The notes under the pieces are model-generated. The model did no database searches and was not told the DNA's origin. It was given only the letters and a program-made list of their open reading frames with translations. Of a DNA stretch of 64,000 nt, positions 22,701 through 33,361 are shown piece after piece. The position numbers and the translations under genes were made by a program. Origin of the DNA: Gautieria morchelliformis (taxonomy: Eukaryota; Basidiomycota; Agaricomycetes; Gomphales; Gomphaceae); assembly GCA_015179125.1 (NCBI GenBank), contig WHVA01000358.1, forward strand, positions 1 to 64,000, in the 5' to 3' direction. Positions within the stretch are counted from its first letter, which is position 1. The number at the start of each line of letters is the position of its first letter.

Positions 22701-23583
22701 TTTTCGAGGAGATGGCGAGTGCAATTTCTTGATTTGGGACTGTGTTCCCAGTCAAGAAACCCGTCCCGTTTCGTATGGCAGCACAGAAGCGCAATTTGTT
22801 GCCTTGGATAAACAATATGCGGTCTTTCACGATGCAGACAGTGAAATTGTGATGTGTGGTAAGGTGGAGGACTGCGAATAAGTTGTTCTGGAGTGCGGGC
22901 ACGTGTAGAACTTTCGAGAACAAAACGTCTTGTGTCGGCTTCCCGTCGATCATGGGGGAAAACAATACTTGCCCCCGCCCGGCCGAGTACACTACCTCGT
23001 TCGTTGCTAGTCTGATGGGTACTCTGTAGTACTCGTAATTCTGCAGCCAATGACGATGAGGAGTCATGTGGCTGGTCGCTCCTGTGTCCGTGTTCCAGCA
23101 CAGATCAGCGTCTCCGTGGATTGATGATGAAGGCAAAGGTCGTAGGTTCGCGTTCCCAGCGAGTTCCTCTGTGATATCGCTCGATGTACTTTTCTTTCTT
23201 TCTTGGGGTGTGGATAGCGTCTCTGCAAGTGGCGCAAGTGATTCTCGTTGCTTCAGGTTTCTGTTTCCTGCGGCGATAGTATTTCCATCCAGATTCTTGC
23301 TTTTTAGCCTTGCCCACATTTCAATGGGATTTTCCATGATGCTCTTGACGTGAACGTATTGTGTCGGAGTTAGGGATTCGAGTATGGTGCCGGCGGCCTC
23401 CTCCCTCTTCAGAATCCACTTTTCCGCTTCTCTCGCGTCCATCGGCCTTTTGAGGTCTTCGATGACTATTCGCCATGCGCCTATTTTCATGAGCTTCTCC
23501 TGCATTTCGGTTGCCCAGACATCGTAATTCGTGCCCGTGAGTCTGACGCTTTTTGCGCGACCTTCAGCTTCTGATTTGGACAT
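19750..23583 (-). pseudogene. Copia gag-pol polyprotein, one premature stop, shortened gag
   Basis: The start chosen is the ATG at 23583 (MSKSEAEG), just inside the PBS; the frame is open slightly upstream but without context. Domains in order: gag (LTGTNYDVWATEMQEKL); protease with WNTDTGATSHM at ~residue 165-175; integrase zinc part (H...C.PC.AAKQ) and core (VVSDVHGPL, FRDDKGGEYIG, GTPQQNGISERTNR); a proline-rich linker; reverse transcriptase (ALLDNGTWELV, YGLKQSGRLWYE, VFVDDLTLVSD); RNase H (FQTWTDADHGG, STTEAEFIA, IRYFWLREKV). A single TGA at 20818-20820 interrupts RT after GRLWYE, where the family has Arg (CGA to TGA is one transition); the frame resumes in phase to the natural stop at 19750. 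Gag is only ~165 aa before the protease motif, and I find no CCHC knuckle, so the middle of gag is probably deleted. Confidence 0.92.
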
Positions 23584-23625
23584 ACTGGGTTCCTTTCCTT
23601 CGATTATAGCGCGGGGCCCATAACC

Positions 23626-23727
23626 TGTCACACGCAGGACTGAGTTCGAAGGGAAAGTTGATAGGGTTTCCCCGAACTCAGACTACTACATTGGGTGACT
23701 GCGTCACGTGATCTCGCACGAGCAACA
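23626..23727 (-). repeat. 5' LTR of the copia element (102 bp)
   Basis: Identical to the 3' LTR at both ends but lacks the ~64 bp between the direct repeats. This is the product expected from deletion between short direct repeats, or the 3' LTR gained a duplication. Confidence 0.9.
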
Positions 23728-23732
23728 TTCTT

Positions 23733-24444
23733 GCAGGCCCTCAGAGTGTGGGAAGGGTGTTGCTTCTAAGGGTTGCTTGTTTTGGCACGTCGGACGGTGG
23801 CAGGCGCCGAGCTCGGAAATAATGCGCTTCCGTAACTTCCGTGGATTCGACAATCGGCTTATGTAATCGTTCTATAATCTGTGTCTTTTCCATTGGTTGA
23901 ATACTAGGGAACACGGTACCACGGCTGTCGCAGATGTCGGCCTCAGGCTGGTGGGATGTAGTAGGGTGATGTCTGGACTTGAGGTTAGAGCTCAGTGTTT
24001 TATATTACATGTTGGGCTTGTTGCTCACGATGTATGTCATCAACATCCAGGGACACTGTCTGGTCGAGACATGGAAAAATTATGGCTGCCACCGTTCCGG
24101 AACCACATTCATGGAGTTACTCACGTGGTGGTAGGGCCCCTATCATAGTTCCAACATAGTGTTCTGATGTCTGATATATGACATACCGAAACGAAGTTTG
24201 GTCGGCAATCGAACCAAGGCATCAAAGTCTTCAACTCTTGATGTCTAGAGGTACTGCGTCTTGAGGATGGGATGTTAACACAGTTTCCAGATCCCATGAC
24301 GAGCTAACGACTCAGTCGCGCCTCATGGCTCGGGCAGTTAGCATGGACGGCTGATTCTAGGTATTGTAGTGCATCCCTCTTAACCTTAACTTTAGTCAGG
24401 GTCTGATGCGATTGAAACGGCGACTCACCGGGGCAGGCAGCAGA
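23733..24444. other. No gene recognised
   Basis: Right flank of the copia insertion. A short plus-strand open frame at 23897-24148 has no recognisable domain. Confidence 0.4.
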
Positions 24445-24589
24445 CGCCGGCGGTTTGAATCATATACAACCCGTTGTAAATTACATGTACGACCTGCTGT
24501 AAACTACATGGGTGTGAAACTCAGACGCCCGTCCCTACGCCTCCACCTTCAGTTCCCCTGAACCATCCCCTCGCATCCTCAGTGCACCG

Positions 24590-24945
24590 TATCCCGGTGC
24601 CCCTCAGTACGGTGCAGGTGCACCGTAGGCCGCTGCCCCTCAGTACGGTGCAGGTGCACCGTAGGCTGCTGCCCCTCAGAACGGTGCACGTGCACCGTAT
24701 CCCGCTGACCCTCAGTACGGTGCACGTGCACCGTATGCCGCTGCCCGCCGTATGGTGCACCTGCACCGTATCCCGCTGCTCCTCCATACAGTGCACGCGC
24801 ACCGTAGGCCGCTGCCCCTCAGAACGGTGCACGTGCACAGTATCCCGCTGCCCCTTAGTACGGTGCACATGCACCGTAGTCCGCCTGGCCATACGGTGCA
24901 CCTGTACTATACGCGCCCCTCCCGGTACGGTGCACCTAGACCGTC
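24590..24945. repeat. Left 36-bp tandem array (about 9-10 units)
   Basis: The unit reads cagtacggtgcaYgtgcacc followed by gtaggccgctgcccct, with substitutions between units. Each unit carries a self-complementary ggtgcacgtgcacc-type core, often with a CACGTG E-box. Because 36 is divisible by three, all frames stay open and give artificial His/Arg-rich ORFs on both strands. Confidence 0.9.
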
Positions 24946-26194
24946 CTGCGTGAGGGAAGTAATGCTATAGATTGATCAGGGCATATCATTATGCAACTTG
25001 ATCAATAACACACTTCAAAATTTTCATCAATTTATTTAATGGCGGCTGTTTTGACTTCATTTGTCTTGGGTCTCTCGCGTCACAATGTCTCCATTGCGGC
25101 CATGATGTAGTCATTCTGTCGTTCTGTAATAATGACCAACGAGCCTGTGACAATCCCTGAATTCAGCCCTAGGGAAACAAAAGCTAGAGGAAAGAGGAAG
25201 TGTGTACCAAGAAGAAATCGCTATATCACTATAGCGTTATTCGATGAGTCACCCACGTGATCCAGTGGTCTCCCAGCCATACGTCAGCATGGATCCTCAC
25301 CGATGTGGTGCGAGGTAAACTCGTCAATTTGAGTGGTCGGCTGGAGTGAGAGGCATACAGGTGATGCATTGTTTGGCGAGAGGCACGTGATCTAAGCATC
25401 CTCAGTCTTATGTAATGGATTGCCTGACTTCCCAATTCTTCAATTTGCAGAGATTAGAGTAGTCACACCAGTAGCTCCATTAGTTCCTGGTCCTGCACAC
25501 AGACACATGTTTGAATCTGAAGCAGGTGCTTCCATTGCTTAAAACCACTACATACAAGCAGACACGTGCAGTCAGTACAATAGTCGTGTCTCATACGAGA
25601 ACCCACGGGTTGTAGTCACGTGACCAACTCCTGACACTGCGTGCTCTGTTTTGTTGATTCTAACTTACATAATGACGACAACTATCAAGTCGACTGGACT
25701 GACCAGAGGTACATTCGTGGGTGTGGCCAAGCATTTGGGTACTCTACTAACCCACAGTTCCAGGTCCGTTTGTGCATACATCGGAAGGTCCAAGAAACAA
25801 TGCCCTTTCCATGGGAAGGTTTTGACATGATATGCGGTAGATGGACAGGAGGGTAAGTTGTCTTGCAGATCATTGTTGCGCTCTAATCTGTCCAACCACT
25901 CTCATAGGCCTCAAGCACGTGCGCCGTACTCCGGGGCGGCCTACGGGGTGGGGCGGCGGCGTTTGGAGAATGTGCCAGAGGTTACATTGTCTTGCAGATC
26001 GTTGTCCCATTCTAATCTGTCCAACCAAGCTCACAGCCCTCAACCCGGTGCACCACAGTTATTGTACATGTGCACTGTATGGAAGGGCGGTGTATGGTGC
26101 GTATGATGTGCACCGCACGGATGGGCTGCATGCGGCCTACGGTGCGTGATCTGTCCAACCAAGCCCACATCCCTCAACCCGGTGCATCGCAGTT

Positions 26195-26935
26195 ATTGTA
26201 CACGTGCACCCTATCCCGCTGACCCTCAGTACGGGGCACGTGCACCGTATGTGCAGGCCACTGCCCCTCAGTACGATGCACGCGCACCATATGCCGCCCC
26301 TCACAGTACGGTGCACGTGCACCGTACCGAGAGGGGGCAGCGTATGGTACAGGTACACCATACGGCCGGGCGGCCTACCGTGTGCACCGTCCTCGCAGGC
26401 TGGGTATGGTGTATATTCACCATACCAACAGGCGTCGTATGGTGCATGTGCACCATACACACAGGCATTGTATGGTGCACATGCACCGTACGGATGGGCG
26501 GTGGCATACAGTGCACGTGCACCGTACAGAGGGGCAGTGGGATACGGTGCAGGTGAACTGTAGGGAGGGGCAGCAGCCTATGGTGCACCTGCACCATACT
26601 GAGGGGCAGCGTGATACGGTGCATGTGCACCGCACAGAGGGTCAGCAGCCTACGGTGCACGTGCACCGTGCGGATGGGCGGCAACATACGGTGCACTTGC
26701 ACTGTACGGAGGGTCAGCGGGATACGGTGCACCTGCACCGTTCTGAGAGGCAGTGGCCTATGGTGCAGGTGCACCATACTGAGGGGCAGCGGCCTACAGT
26801 GCACCTGCACCTTACTGAGGGAAGCGGGATACGGTGCACATGCACCATTCGGAGGGGCAGCGGGATATGGTGCAGGTGCACTGTACTGAGGGGCAGCGGC
26901 ATATGGTGCAGGTGCACCATACTGAGGATGCGAGG
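26195..26935. repeat. Right 36-bp tandem array (about 19-20 units), inverted
   Basis: The same unit as the left array in reverse complement: aggggcagcggcctacggtg, then cacgtgcaccgtact. It is about twice as long as the left array. The open frames across it are repeat artefacts and not genes. Confidence 0.9.
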
Positions 26936-27052
26936 GGATGGTTCAGGGGAACCGAGGGTGGAGGCATAGGGACGGGTGTCTGAGTTTCACACCCATCTAT
27001 TTTACAGCAGGTCCTACATGTAATTTACAACGGGCTGTGTATGATTCAAACC

Positions 27053-27427
27053 GCCGGCGTCTGACTGCTATCCGGACTCACCGACAGATCATCATACCCA
27101 ACCGCCTTGCTGCAGACGCGCTCGATAGCACTGTTTTCTGTAAGTTAATCATCACTAGTGTATGAATTTTGGACTGTGATCACACTGTGTGGAGTGAGTT
27201 GTGAGCGTGCCATCCCATTCTCTGACTATCGGCAGTGTTATCTTCATGGAGACACGCGCAAATATCAACACGTTGTCAATGAGGGTAATTACTCGTCGCG
27301 GTGGCATTAACCCCGGTCTGAGTTCCGTCCCACTCTGCAATCCCATGTTATAAGGTTCTCTTGGTGGACGGTTCATCATTAACGTCCAGATATCCGCCCC
27401 ACTTAGTTTACAGTATCGATCACCATA
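27053..27427. other. No gene recognised
   Basis: Intergenic sequence between the foldback element and the third DUF6533 gene; probably contains the latter's promoter. Confidence 0.35.
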
Positions 27428-29660
27428 TGGCATCTCAACAGAGCATGGATATTCAGCTTATGTCAGATATGTGAGTATGTCAGGCCATTCCGTGGGGTAG
27501 AATCTGACAGTCTAAAAGTATGGCTAGTAGCTATGTGGACGTTGCTACCATCGGTGTGTAAGGAGTAATCATGGACTGTTAACGTATCCCTGATCCTAGT
27601 AGCACTCCTCGCCTATGATATTCTCTTGACCCTCCCGTGTGAGATTACCTATATCTAGGGATGCACACCGTGCCGTACATCCACGGCTGTACGGTGCCGT
27701 ATTACGGCCACGGCACCCGTACCGTCAAGGCTCGGTGTGCTGTGCCGACGGTACGGTATACGGTACGGTTTGACACCGTATATACCATACAAATACGGCA
27801 TGCATCGGTAAATGCCGAAAACGTGTTAGCCGAGCCAAAAACACAGCGCCTGACGAGCGCTACTGCTGGCAGGTACACATCGGGCATGCCTAATTAGTCT
27901 GCATAGGCTGACATAAAGCGCAGCTACCTGTGTAGGCCACATAGGCGAGCATACTAATATAATACAATGTTATAGTCTACGCGGATCGGTCACTAACCAA
28001 TCTTCCAATAGCCCCACCGTATAGTATTGCCGTCAACCGTAATACGGCCGGTACGGTGCCGTACCGTACCGTCAGAGGGGAGAGGTCTTGACCATACGGA
28101 CGGCATACGGTCTGCCGTATCCGTCAACCCGCCGTACATTATACGGCCGTGGCCGTAATACGGGCGGTGTGCATCCCTACCTATATCTGGCACAGAAGAG
28201 TCAGATTAGGAACTGTCCTCTACTTGCTGGCTCGGTACTCGGCCTTCCTTCTATTTGTTATTTTGATATACATAGATACAGCAAACATCCCACGTGAGGT
28301 GGGAGGGTTTATTCGGGCAACGCAGGTTGCTCACATACAATCCAGTATGACATTTGTGTTCTCATGAGTCATATACACCATCTGATGCCAAACAGTGTGT
28401 GTAACACCTTGACTCATCTCATAGACTGTCTATCCATTGCGGTCCTTTCATCTATAGAAGGTAACTGTATACCGGTAAAAGTCCTCAGTCGTAAATTCAT
28501 ATACCCTCCCTTGCAGGACTCTTGTGGGCGCGAATATATGCCATGTCCCAGCACAATCAAGGGATGCGGTGGGTCCTTGGAGCCCTCGGTCTTCTTCTGT
28601 ATATGGGCAGTTTAGGTTCGCTATTTGTATGCACACTTCCCTCTTCACGTTCTCTATCCTCAAACAGAATATGGTATTACAGTTTTTCGCAGTCAAAAAT
28701 GTATGCACCTTCACAGGTCAGGGTCTGGGTGCTATACCTTTGTGAGTGACAACAGCAGTTATATTGAAGCCGGTCCATATATTACTTTGTCAGGGGTGAG
28801 AAATTCTCATGTTCAGTTGCAGTTTAACAGACCATTTATTCCAAGTGCAAACAATAAATGTCGTGTTCATTATACTTTTTGACACATTTATTGTTGTTGT
28901 GACACTATACAATACCCTTGGACTCGTGAGGGTCACAAGAGAGTTTCAGATACTCCCTCGAAAGTCATTGACCCAAATTTTGGCGGAACAAGGTCTGTTA
29001 ATTCATCCTTACACTTTGACATTGCTCATTGCTAGTCTAGGCCTCATAAGATATGGGTATGTACTTTCTGACCGCCGCCATTGAACTTTCCATCTAATAC
29101 TGACTCAGATTTGTATTGAGCATAACATTGGCATCTGGCATCACTACTAAGGTGCCATATAGTGTCCAATTTATGAGATGTACCGAATACTGAGTATAAC
29201 AGGTTTTGAGAGTGAGTCTATTACACGCATACACTTGGACGTCCACTTACACCAGAGTCAATAGCCTAGCATTTCAACAATCCTTACAAGTGTGCAGGAC
29301 AGGTCAGATCCAAGGAGCCTAGGTAATAAGATATATGGCTAATGCTACAGGTAGTCTGTCTGTTATCATCATTTGTCGCTGTCATCTTGCTCTTCAAGAG
29401 AGGGCTGCTTGGCCTAATGGCAACACCCATTCGGCACACCATCCTGTAACGAGCTTTCGTGTAGCCGCACGACAGATTCACGATTTGGTTTGGCGATCCG
29501 AGTGTCAGCGAGACTGGAATCGCAGAATCTCACAAGCAGGATGACCCCTCTTCTACTGAAATGGTAGGCTTCGAGCTTGAGGAAATCCCTTGCGGAAGGG
29601 AGCTTGGGAGTGCTGTAGACAATTCCTCTGGTGAGGTCTGTGCTGAACCGCAATCTGGTA
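27428..29660 (+). pseudogene. DUF6533-family membrane protein gene, copy 3, split by a MITE
   Basis: A likely start at 27428 (MASQQSMDIQLMSD) is followed by an intron. The DUF6533 block SLILVALLAYDILLTLPCEI TYI ends at 27655, is interrupted by a 524-bp MITE (27656-28179), and resumes one target duplication later with W..RRVRLGTVLYLLARYSAF and a hydrophobic helix. Later exons include WARIYAMSQHNQ plus a helix (28525-28620), INVVFIILFDTFIVVVTLYN (28850-28910), KSLTQILAEQ (28965-28995), SVIIICRCHLALQER (29355-29400) and an acidic tail starting FGDPSVSETGIAESHKQDD (29480-29650). The tail resembles that of the copy at 61.3 kb, but a frameshift separates it from the exon before. Without the MITE, much of the gene is readable, so the inactivation may be fairly recent. 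Confidence 0.75.
27656..28179. mobile_element. hAT-type MITE, 524 bp, with 8-bp target duplication
   Basis: Terminal inverted repeats are tagggatgcacaccg at the left and cggtgtgcatcccta at the right. The exact 8-bp duplication cctatatc flanks it at 27648-27655 and 28180-28187. An 8-bp duplication and a TAGGG-type end are the hAT hallmark. The interior is full of overlapping GTACGG/CCGTAC words and inverted segments, so most of the element can pair with itself. No ORF. Insertion falls within a DUF6533 exon between the codons for I and W of the conserved Ev..vW motif. Confidence 0.93.
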
Positions 29661-30380
29661 AGTCATTCCTGTTCTTTGATGGATCATACCTTCTTGCGAC
29701 TCAAGACAATACCTAATGTAGCGGCGGCGTCCACAGGCGAGATATCAATAGAGGTGTGATATGTGTCTGGGGGTATGACACCACCGGAGGGAGAGGAAGA
29801 GTAGATGGAATCACGTATGGGCATGGGAGAACGTGTTATGACACTGTATACCCGAACACCCACATATAAGGTGCGCAATGAATAATGGTATTATTTTCTA
29901 AAGATATCTTTATAAGGTAAGGGAGCGACAGATTGTTTCGAATTACAAAAATTGGCTTGAAGTATCAGAGGTCAAACTTGAACTGTGTTACGAGCAATGT
30001 TCGGAACATGATACAATGCATTTCTCTCGTCATTTAGAAGTACAAACACGTTAGATAGCAATTAAGTCGCTCCTTGTTACCCCCCATCAGATGGCCACGG
30101 GCACGCATGTGGGAAGGTGGCTGCTCCCCGCTTCCAGCAGAGTCTAGCGACAACTCGCTGTTCTCACTGGCGTTGCTGGAGAACTGTTGTAACGAAGTTG
30201 TAATCGGAGCTAAAGTGATAGAGTAAGACTGAGTAAATTGAGTGCTTATAGTAGTTTCCTCGAGATAACCAGTTGAAGTCAATGTTTGATGACGTGGGTA
30301 CTAAGAGTCTCAAAATACTTACATGATAGTTGGTCTCATTTTATATATGTTTCTCTGTCTATTTTTGTGTTGGTCAGGGA
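29661..30380. other. No gene recognised
   Basis: Nothing recognised by frame or motif. The minus-strand frame at 30034-30282 is S/T-rich and unassigned. Confidence 0.35.
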
Positions 30381-30504
30381 TAGGGATGCACACTGTCCAT
30401 ATTACGGCTACGGCCGTATAATGTACAGCAAGTTGACGGATATGGCAGACTGTATACTGTCCATATGATCAGTACCTCACCCCTCTGACGGTACGGTATG
30501 GGTA
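30381..30504. mobile_element. Truncated copy of the 27.7-kb hAT MITE
   Basis: It starts with the same end tagggatgcacac and follows the reverse complement of the right half of the complete copy (tattacggctacggccgtat, then cccctctgacggtacggta). It stops at 30504, exactly where the LINE poly(A) tract (T on this strand) begins. The second half of the MITE is not present on the other side of the LINE. Confidence 0.8.
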
Positions 30505-31132
30505 TTTTTTTGTTTTTTTTTTTTTTTTTTCTCATCAGTTTATTCGACTGCAGGCTGCATGCCTATGATGGTCATTACACGGTTTCTACCTACGGTGAGC
30601 GCGGGCCTTTCCCCTCTCTCCCTAGGTCTCCCGGCTCCCTGCGTCCTCGCACCGACGACTGCACCGACGACGGGTCCCCCCCCCGCCGGCCCATCTCCCC
30701 TGGAGATGTTTGTCATCGCATGCTATTGGTGAGGTGTGCTGAGCTGAGCTGAGGTATGGTCTCTCTCCTGTTTGTTGGTATCGCTTAGGTGGGTCTAGCA
30801 GTGTAAGTGCTCGGCCGCCGAGGCGGGCTGGCATGACAAGTAGGAGCGTCGCAGTCATAGGTAGATGGGGCTTCGTCCGGTGGGCTTGGATGGTCTCCAG
30901 GTGTTGTCCGGGGGTCGTCCTCCTTCGTCCCGCTGCGCCGAGTCCGGCATTTGTCGATGCGCGAGTCCTGGATGTGAATTTTGAGTTCTAGTGTGTGGTT
31001 TGTGGTTTATGGTATATGGCTTGTGTACATAGGCGTGGAACGGGGTGGTTATGGTGGACATGGGGTGTGATGTAGTGTACTTGGTGCGTCTCACTTTCGA
31101 GGCTTGTCCGTGTCGCTTATCTGTAACGTCAC

Positions 31133-31822
31133 CTAGTGGTTGTCTTGTGCAGGGAGAGGGGTTACATCACCGAACAGTGAGCGTAGCCTCCTGGTATCCT
31201 CCACGTAAGTCAGCATTGCTCTCATAGCCTTCGGTACACCTAGGATATCCTTCAGGGATTTGGATCTGCGGCCTAGTTTCCTTCTGAGCGTTATCCTTGC
31301 ATGTTCATGGGCTCGACAGTCGAAGAGAAAGTGATGGACCGACTCATCAGCGCCCGCGCAGGCTGGGCAGAGGGGGGACTGAGCTTTCTTGATGCGGTAG
31401 AGGTGTTTGTTGAGTGGTATGTGGGTCGTACGGAGCTGTGTAATCAGACTGGTTTGTGCTCTTGTAAAGCCAGCTGTATTTTTGTAGTAGGAGTTGGTCG
31501 GGAGGCTGTCATCTATGGAAGCTATGCGTGCGTGCCATGGCGACTTGATCCATGTCTCTCTCCATGAGCCTTGTATGTCTGACCTGAAGGACTGGCGCGC
31601 AGCGGTAATACTGCGCGGTAGTGGTTCTGCGACGAGGTATATGGGGAGCTCACCATCCTGACTGCTGTCTCCCTTAGCTGCTCTTTTTGCTTCAGCATCT
31701 GCTTCTTCGTTGCCGTGCACATCGTCGTGGCCCGAGATCCAGGCTACCTTTAGTGTCGTTCTTCGTCGTCCGGTCGGGGCTGCTGCCTTGTTTGCCATCT
31801 CATGCGCCTGTTGGAGGATCTG
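31133..31822 (-). pseudogene. LINE ORF2, C-terminal part (RNase H end and zinc knuckle)
   Basis: The frame continues ORF2 downstream of the gypsy insertion: QILQQAHEMANKAA, then KVAWISGHDDVHGNEEADAE, which is the last RNase H motif (W..GH..V.GNE.AD). Next comes the tail with SLITQLRTTHIPLNKHLYRI and CPACAGADESVHHFLFDC, a CCHC-type motif typical of LINE ORF2 ends. The stop is near 31133. The first RNase H motifs (DGS, E, D) should lie between this piece and 36708 but are on neither side. Confidence 0.85.
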
Positions 31823-32206
31823 TGTCAGGGTTCACGCATTTCCTTCCACAAGTTTCTATTTCCTTCCATGAGTTTCCGTTACCTTCCGTCAGTTTCCATA
31901 ACCTTCCATCACATTCTGTCACCTTCTGTCACATGTCACATTCCGTCACCTTCCGTAACCTTCTACAAGTTTCCGTCTCCCCTATTATGTAAGCCTTGCC
32001 AGCGCTATAAGACTGTAGCCCGTGTGGTGGCGTTTCCTCAGCTTGATCTCTGAGGATACCCACTACACAGGCAAGTCCCCATGTATCTATCATTGGTAGA
32101 GTTATAAGCTGAGGATACCACTACACAGTTGGTCATTGTCCTAGTATCGGCTCTTATCTCCTTGAGTATCTTTGGTTGTGGCTTCGTCATTAGTGTTGCC
32201 CTCACA
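31823..32206 (+). repeat. 5' LTR of the gypsy element (384 bp)
   Basis: Rich in short reiterated words (ttccgtcac, ttccatcac). Differs from the 3' LTR mainly by copy number of these words. It also contains two imperfect copies of gaggataccCactacacag. Confidence 0.9.
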
Positions 32207-32266
32207 GAAGGTCAAGCTCATAGGACGACCCCACACACTTTTCTTAACCAGCCTTCATCTCAGCCT

Positions 32267-33361
32267 ATGGCAGACCAACTCCCAGACGCATACTGGGACT
32301 CCCTGGGTGACCATGGGCCATTTCTTCGAGGCCTCCTTTCCAGCCAAGCACAGCAGCTGCAGCAACTTCAACTGCAGAATCAGGAACTGCACAGTCAGAT
32401 TGTTAACGTTCACGACCACTTAGCCAACGCTGCTGTTGCTGCTGCTCAAGCCCTTGCGCCCTCAGTACCTCACAGTGTCCCTCCATCTACTCGCTCTATC
32501 AAAGCAGCGGAACTGGAGAAGTTTAATGGAGACCATGCAGAGACTGAAGGGTTTATCAGGTCTATCAGATTGTCCATCGCTGTCCAGCCGGCATCCTTCC
32601 CAGATGAGCGCACAAAGATCCTATATGCTCTTTCCTTCATGACAGGAGGCTCTGCGGAGATATGGGCACACAACGAGACACAGGCTGTCATTGATGGCAC
32701 CTCCTCTATATCCACTCTGGAGGGGTTCATTAAACGTGTGGAGGAGGCCTTTGGTGACCCAGATCGTGCCAGAACGGCTCGCACTAAACTGCATGACCTT
32801 AGGATGGCGTCAGGAATGTCGGCAGATGAATACACGGCTCAATTTGAGATCCTGGCAGGCAGGACAGGCTTTAATGATGAGGCACTCGAGGATGCCTATG
32901 CTCGTGGCCTTCCAGCAGGTATCCTTGATAATATCCACGCCCAGCCCTTTCTTCCATCCAACCTCAAAGCCTGGAAGGAAGCAGCCTGTCAGATTGACCG
33001 CAATCATCGCCGTCTGTTAGAGGTCAGGAAGGCACAGACACCTCATGTCCCTAATCGCCCTCCTCCTGCCCGTCCACTCCACACTCCTGCTAGGGCTCCT
33101 GTTGTCACAGCACCACCCAGTAATGCGACACCTATGGACATTGACTCATCCCGCCGCCGCACCGAAACACGGACCTGCTACAACTGTAAGAGACCTGGTC
33201 ACATTTCACCAGACTGTCCGGAACCTCGCAAGCCACGAATCCGCGCAAACCTCACGGAGGCGGACATTTCAGCAATTGTCTCTAAATCTGTGGCAGCGGT
33301 GATGGAGGAACGCAAACAGAAGGTGGAAGCCCCTGTCCAAGATGAAGGAAAGGGTTTTTAG
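32267..33361 (+). CDS. Gypsy gag
   Basis: Start ATG at 32267 ([13 protein letters not shown]); the frame is open upstream but only into the LTR and leader. The protein is about 364 aa: a glutamine-rich coiled-coil ([19 protein letters not shown]), the capsid-like retrotransposon gag domain ([20 protein letters not shown], then [31 protein letters not shown] and [14 protein letters not shown]), a proline-rich linker, and a CCHC zinc knuckle [14 protein letters not shown]. It ends at a TAG directly behind a slippery heptamer. The frame is intact. The role is virus-like particle formation and RNA packaging for the element. Confidence 0.93.
   Translation: MADQLPDAYWDSLGDHGPFLRGLLSSQAQQLQQLQLQNQELHSQIVNVHDHLANAAVAAAQALAPSVPHSVPPSTRSIKAAELEKFNGDHAETEGFIRSIRLSIAVQPASFPDERTKILYALSFMTGGSAEIWAHNETQAVIDGTSSISTLEGFIKRVEEAFGDPDRARTARTKLHDLRMASGMSADEYTAQFEILAGRTGFNDEALEDAYARGLPAGILDNIHAQPFLPSNLKAWKEAACQIDRNHRRLLEVRKAQTPHVPNRPPPARPLHTPARAPVVTAPPSNATPMDIDSSRRRTETRTCYNCKRPGHISPDCPEPRKPRIRANLTEADISAIVSKSVAAVMEERKQKVEAPVQDEGKGF
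33352..33361 (+). other. Probable -1 ribosomal frameshift site between gag and pol
   Basis: GGGTTTT at 33352-33358 is in the X XXY YYZ register of the gag frame (aaG GGT TTT TAG) and is followed at once by the gag stop. The -1 frame is open from 33346 across the site into pol. Downstream, agcgg (33369-33373) can pair with ccgct (33387-33391), and cgag with ctcg, as possible stimulatory stems. Slippery heptamer, overlap and phase all agree; activity is inferred. Confidence 0.7.

Larger units (their letters stand above)
19562..23727 (-). mobile_element. Ty1/copia LTR retrotransposon, nearly complete
   Basis: The element is bounded by LTRs that start TGTTGC and end CA in the sense (minus) direction. 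It is flanked by a 5-bp target duplication, ttctt at 19557-19561 and 23728-23732. The presumed primer-binding site GGTTATGGGCCC directly follows the 5' LTR. A polypurine tract (gtcagggggg) precedes the 3' LTR. Inside is one long gag-pol frame with a single in-frame stop. It is the best-preserved element in the window. The two LTRs differ by one length change of about 64 bp plus a few substitutions. Confidence 0.93.
24445..27052. mobile_element. Foldback-type element with repeat-array arms
   Basis: The two ends are inverted copies of each other. The left outer arm has cagacgccggcggtttgaat, then cgttgtaaattacatgta, gggtgtgaaactcagacgc and cgcctcca. The right outer arm has the same words in reverse order and complement (26930-27052). 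Inside each arm lies an array of a 36-bp unit (see separate entries). The centre, ~24960-26100, has no convincing ORF. It contains diverged copies of a block with atctgtccaaccaa at about 25884, 26010 and 26146. Target duplication is not evident. The structure fits a non-autonomous foldback or CACTA-like element with subterminal repeats; the class is not proven. Confidence 0.75.

Noticed and set aside
24590-26935. CRISPR-like array
   Set aside because: Units are contiguous and diverged with no unique spacers, arranged as inverted arms in a fungal genome; it is a transposon arm or minisatellite.
24521-26969. Long His/Thr/Cys-rich open frames on both strands (up to 195 aa)
   Set aside because: They lie in the 36-bp tandem arrays. 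The period is a multiple of three, so all frames stay open; the sequence is just the repeat translated.
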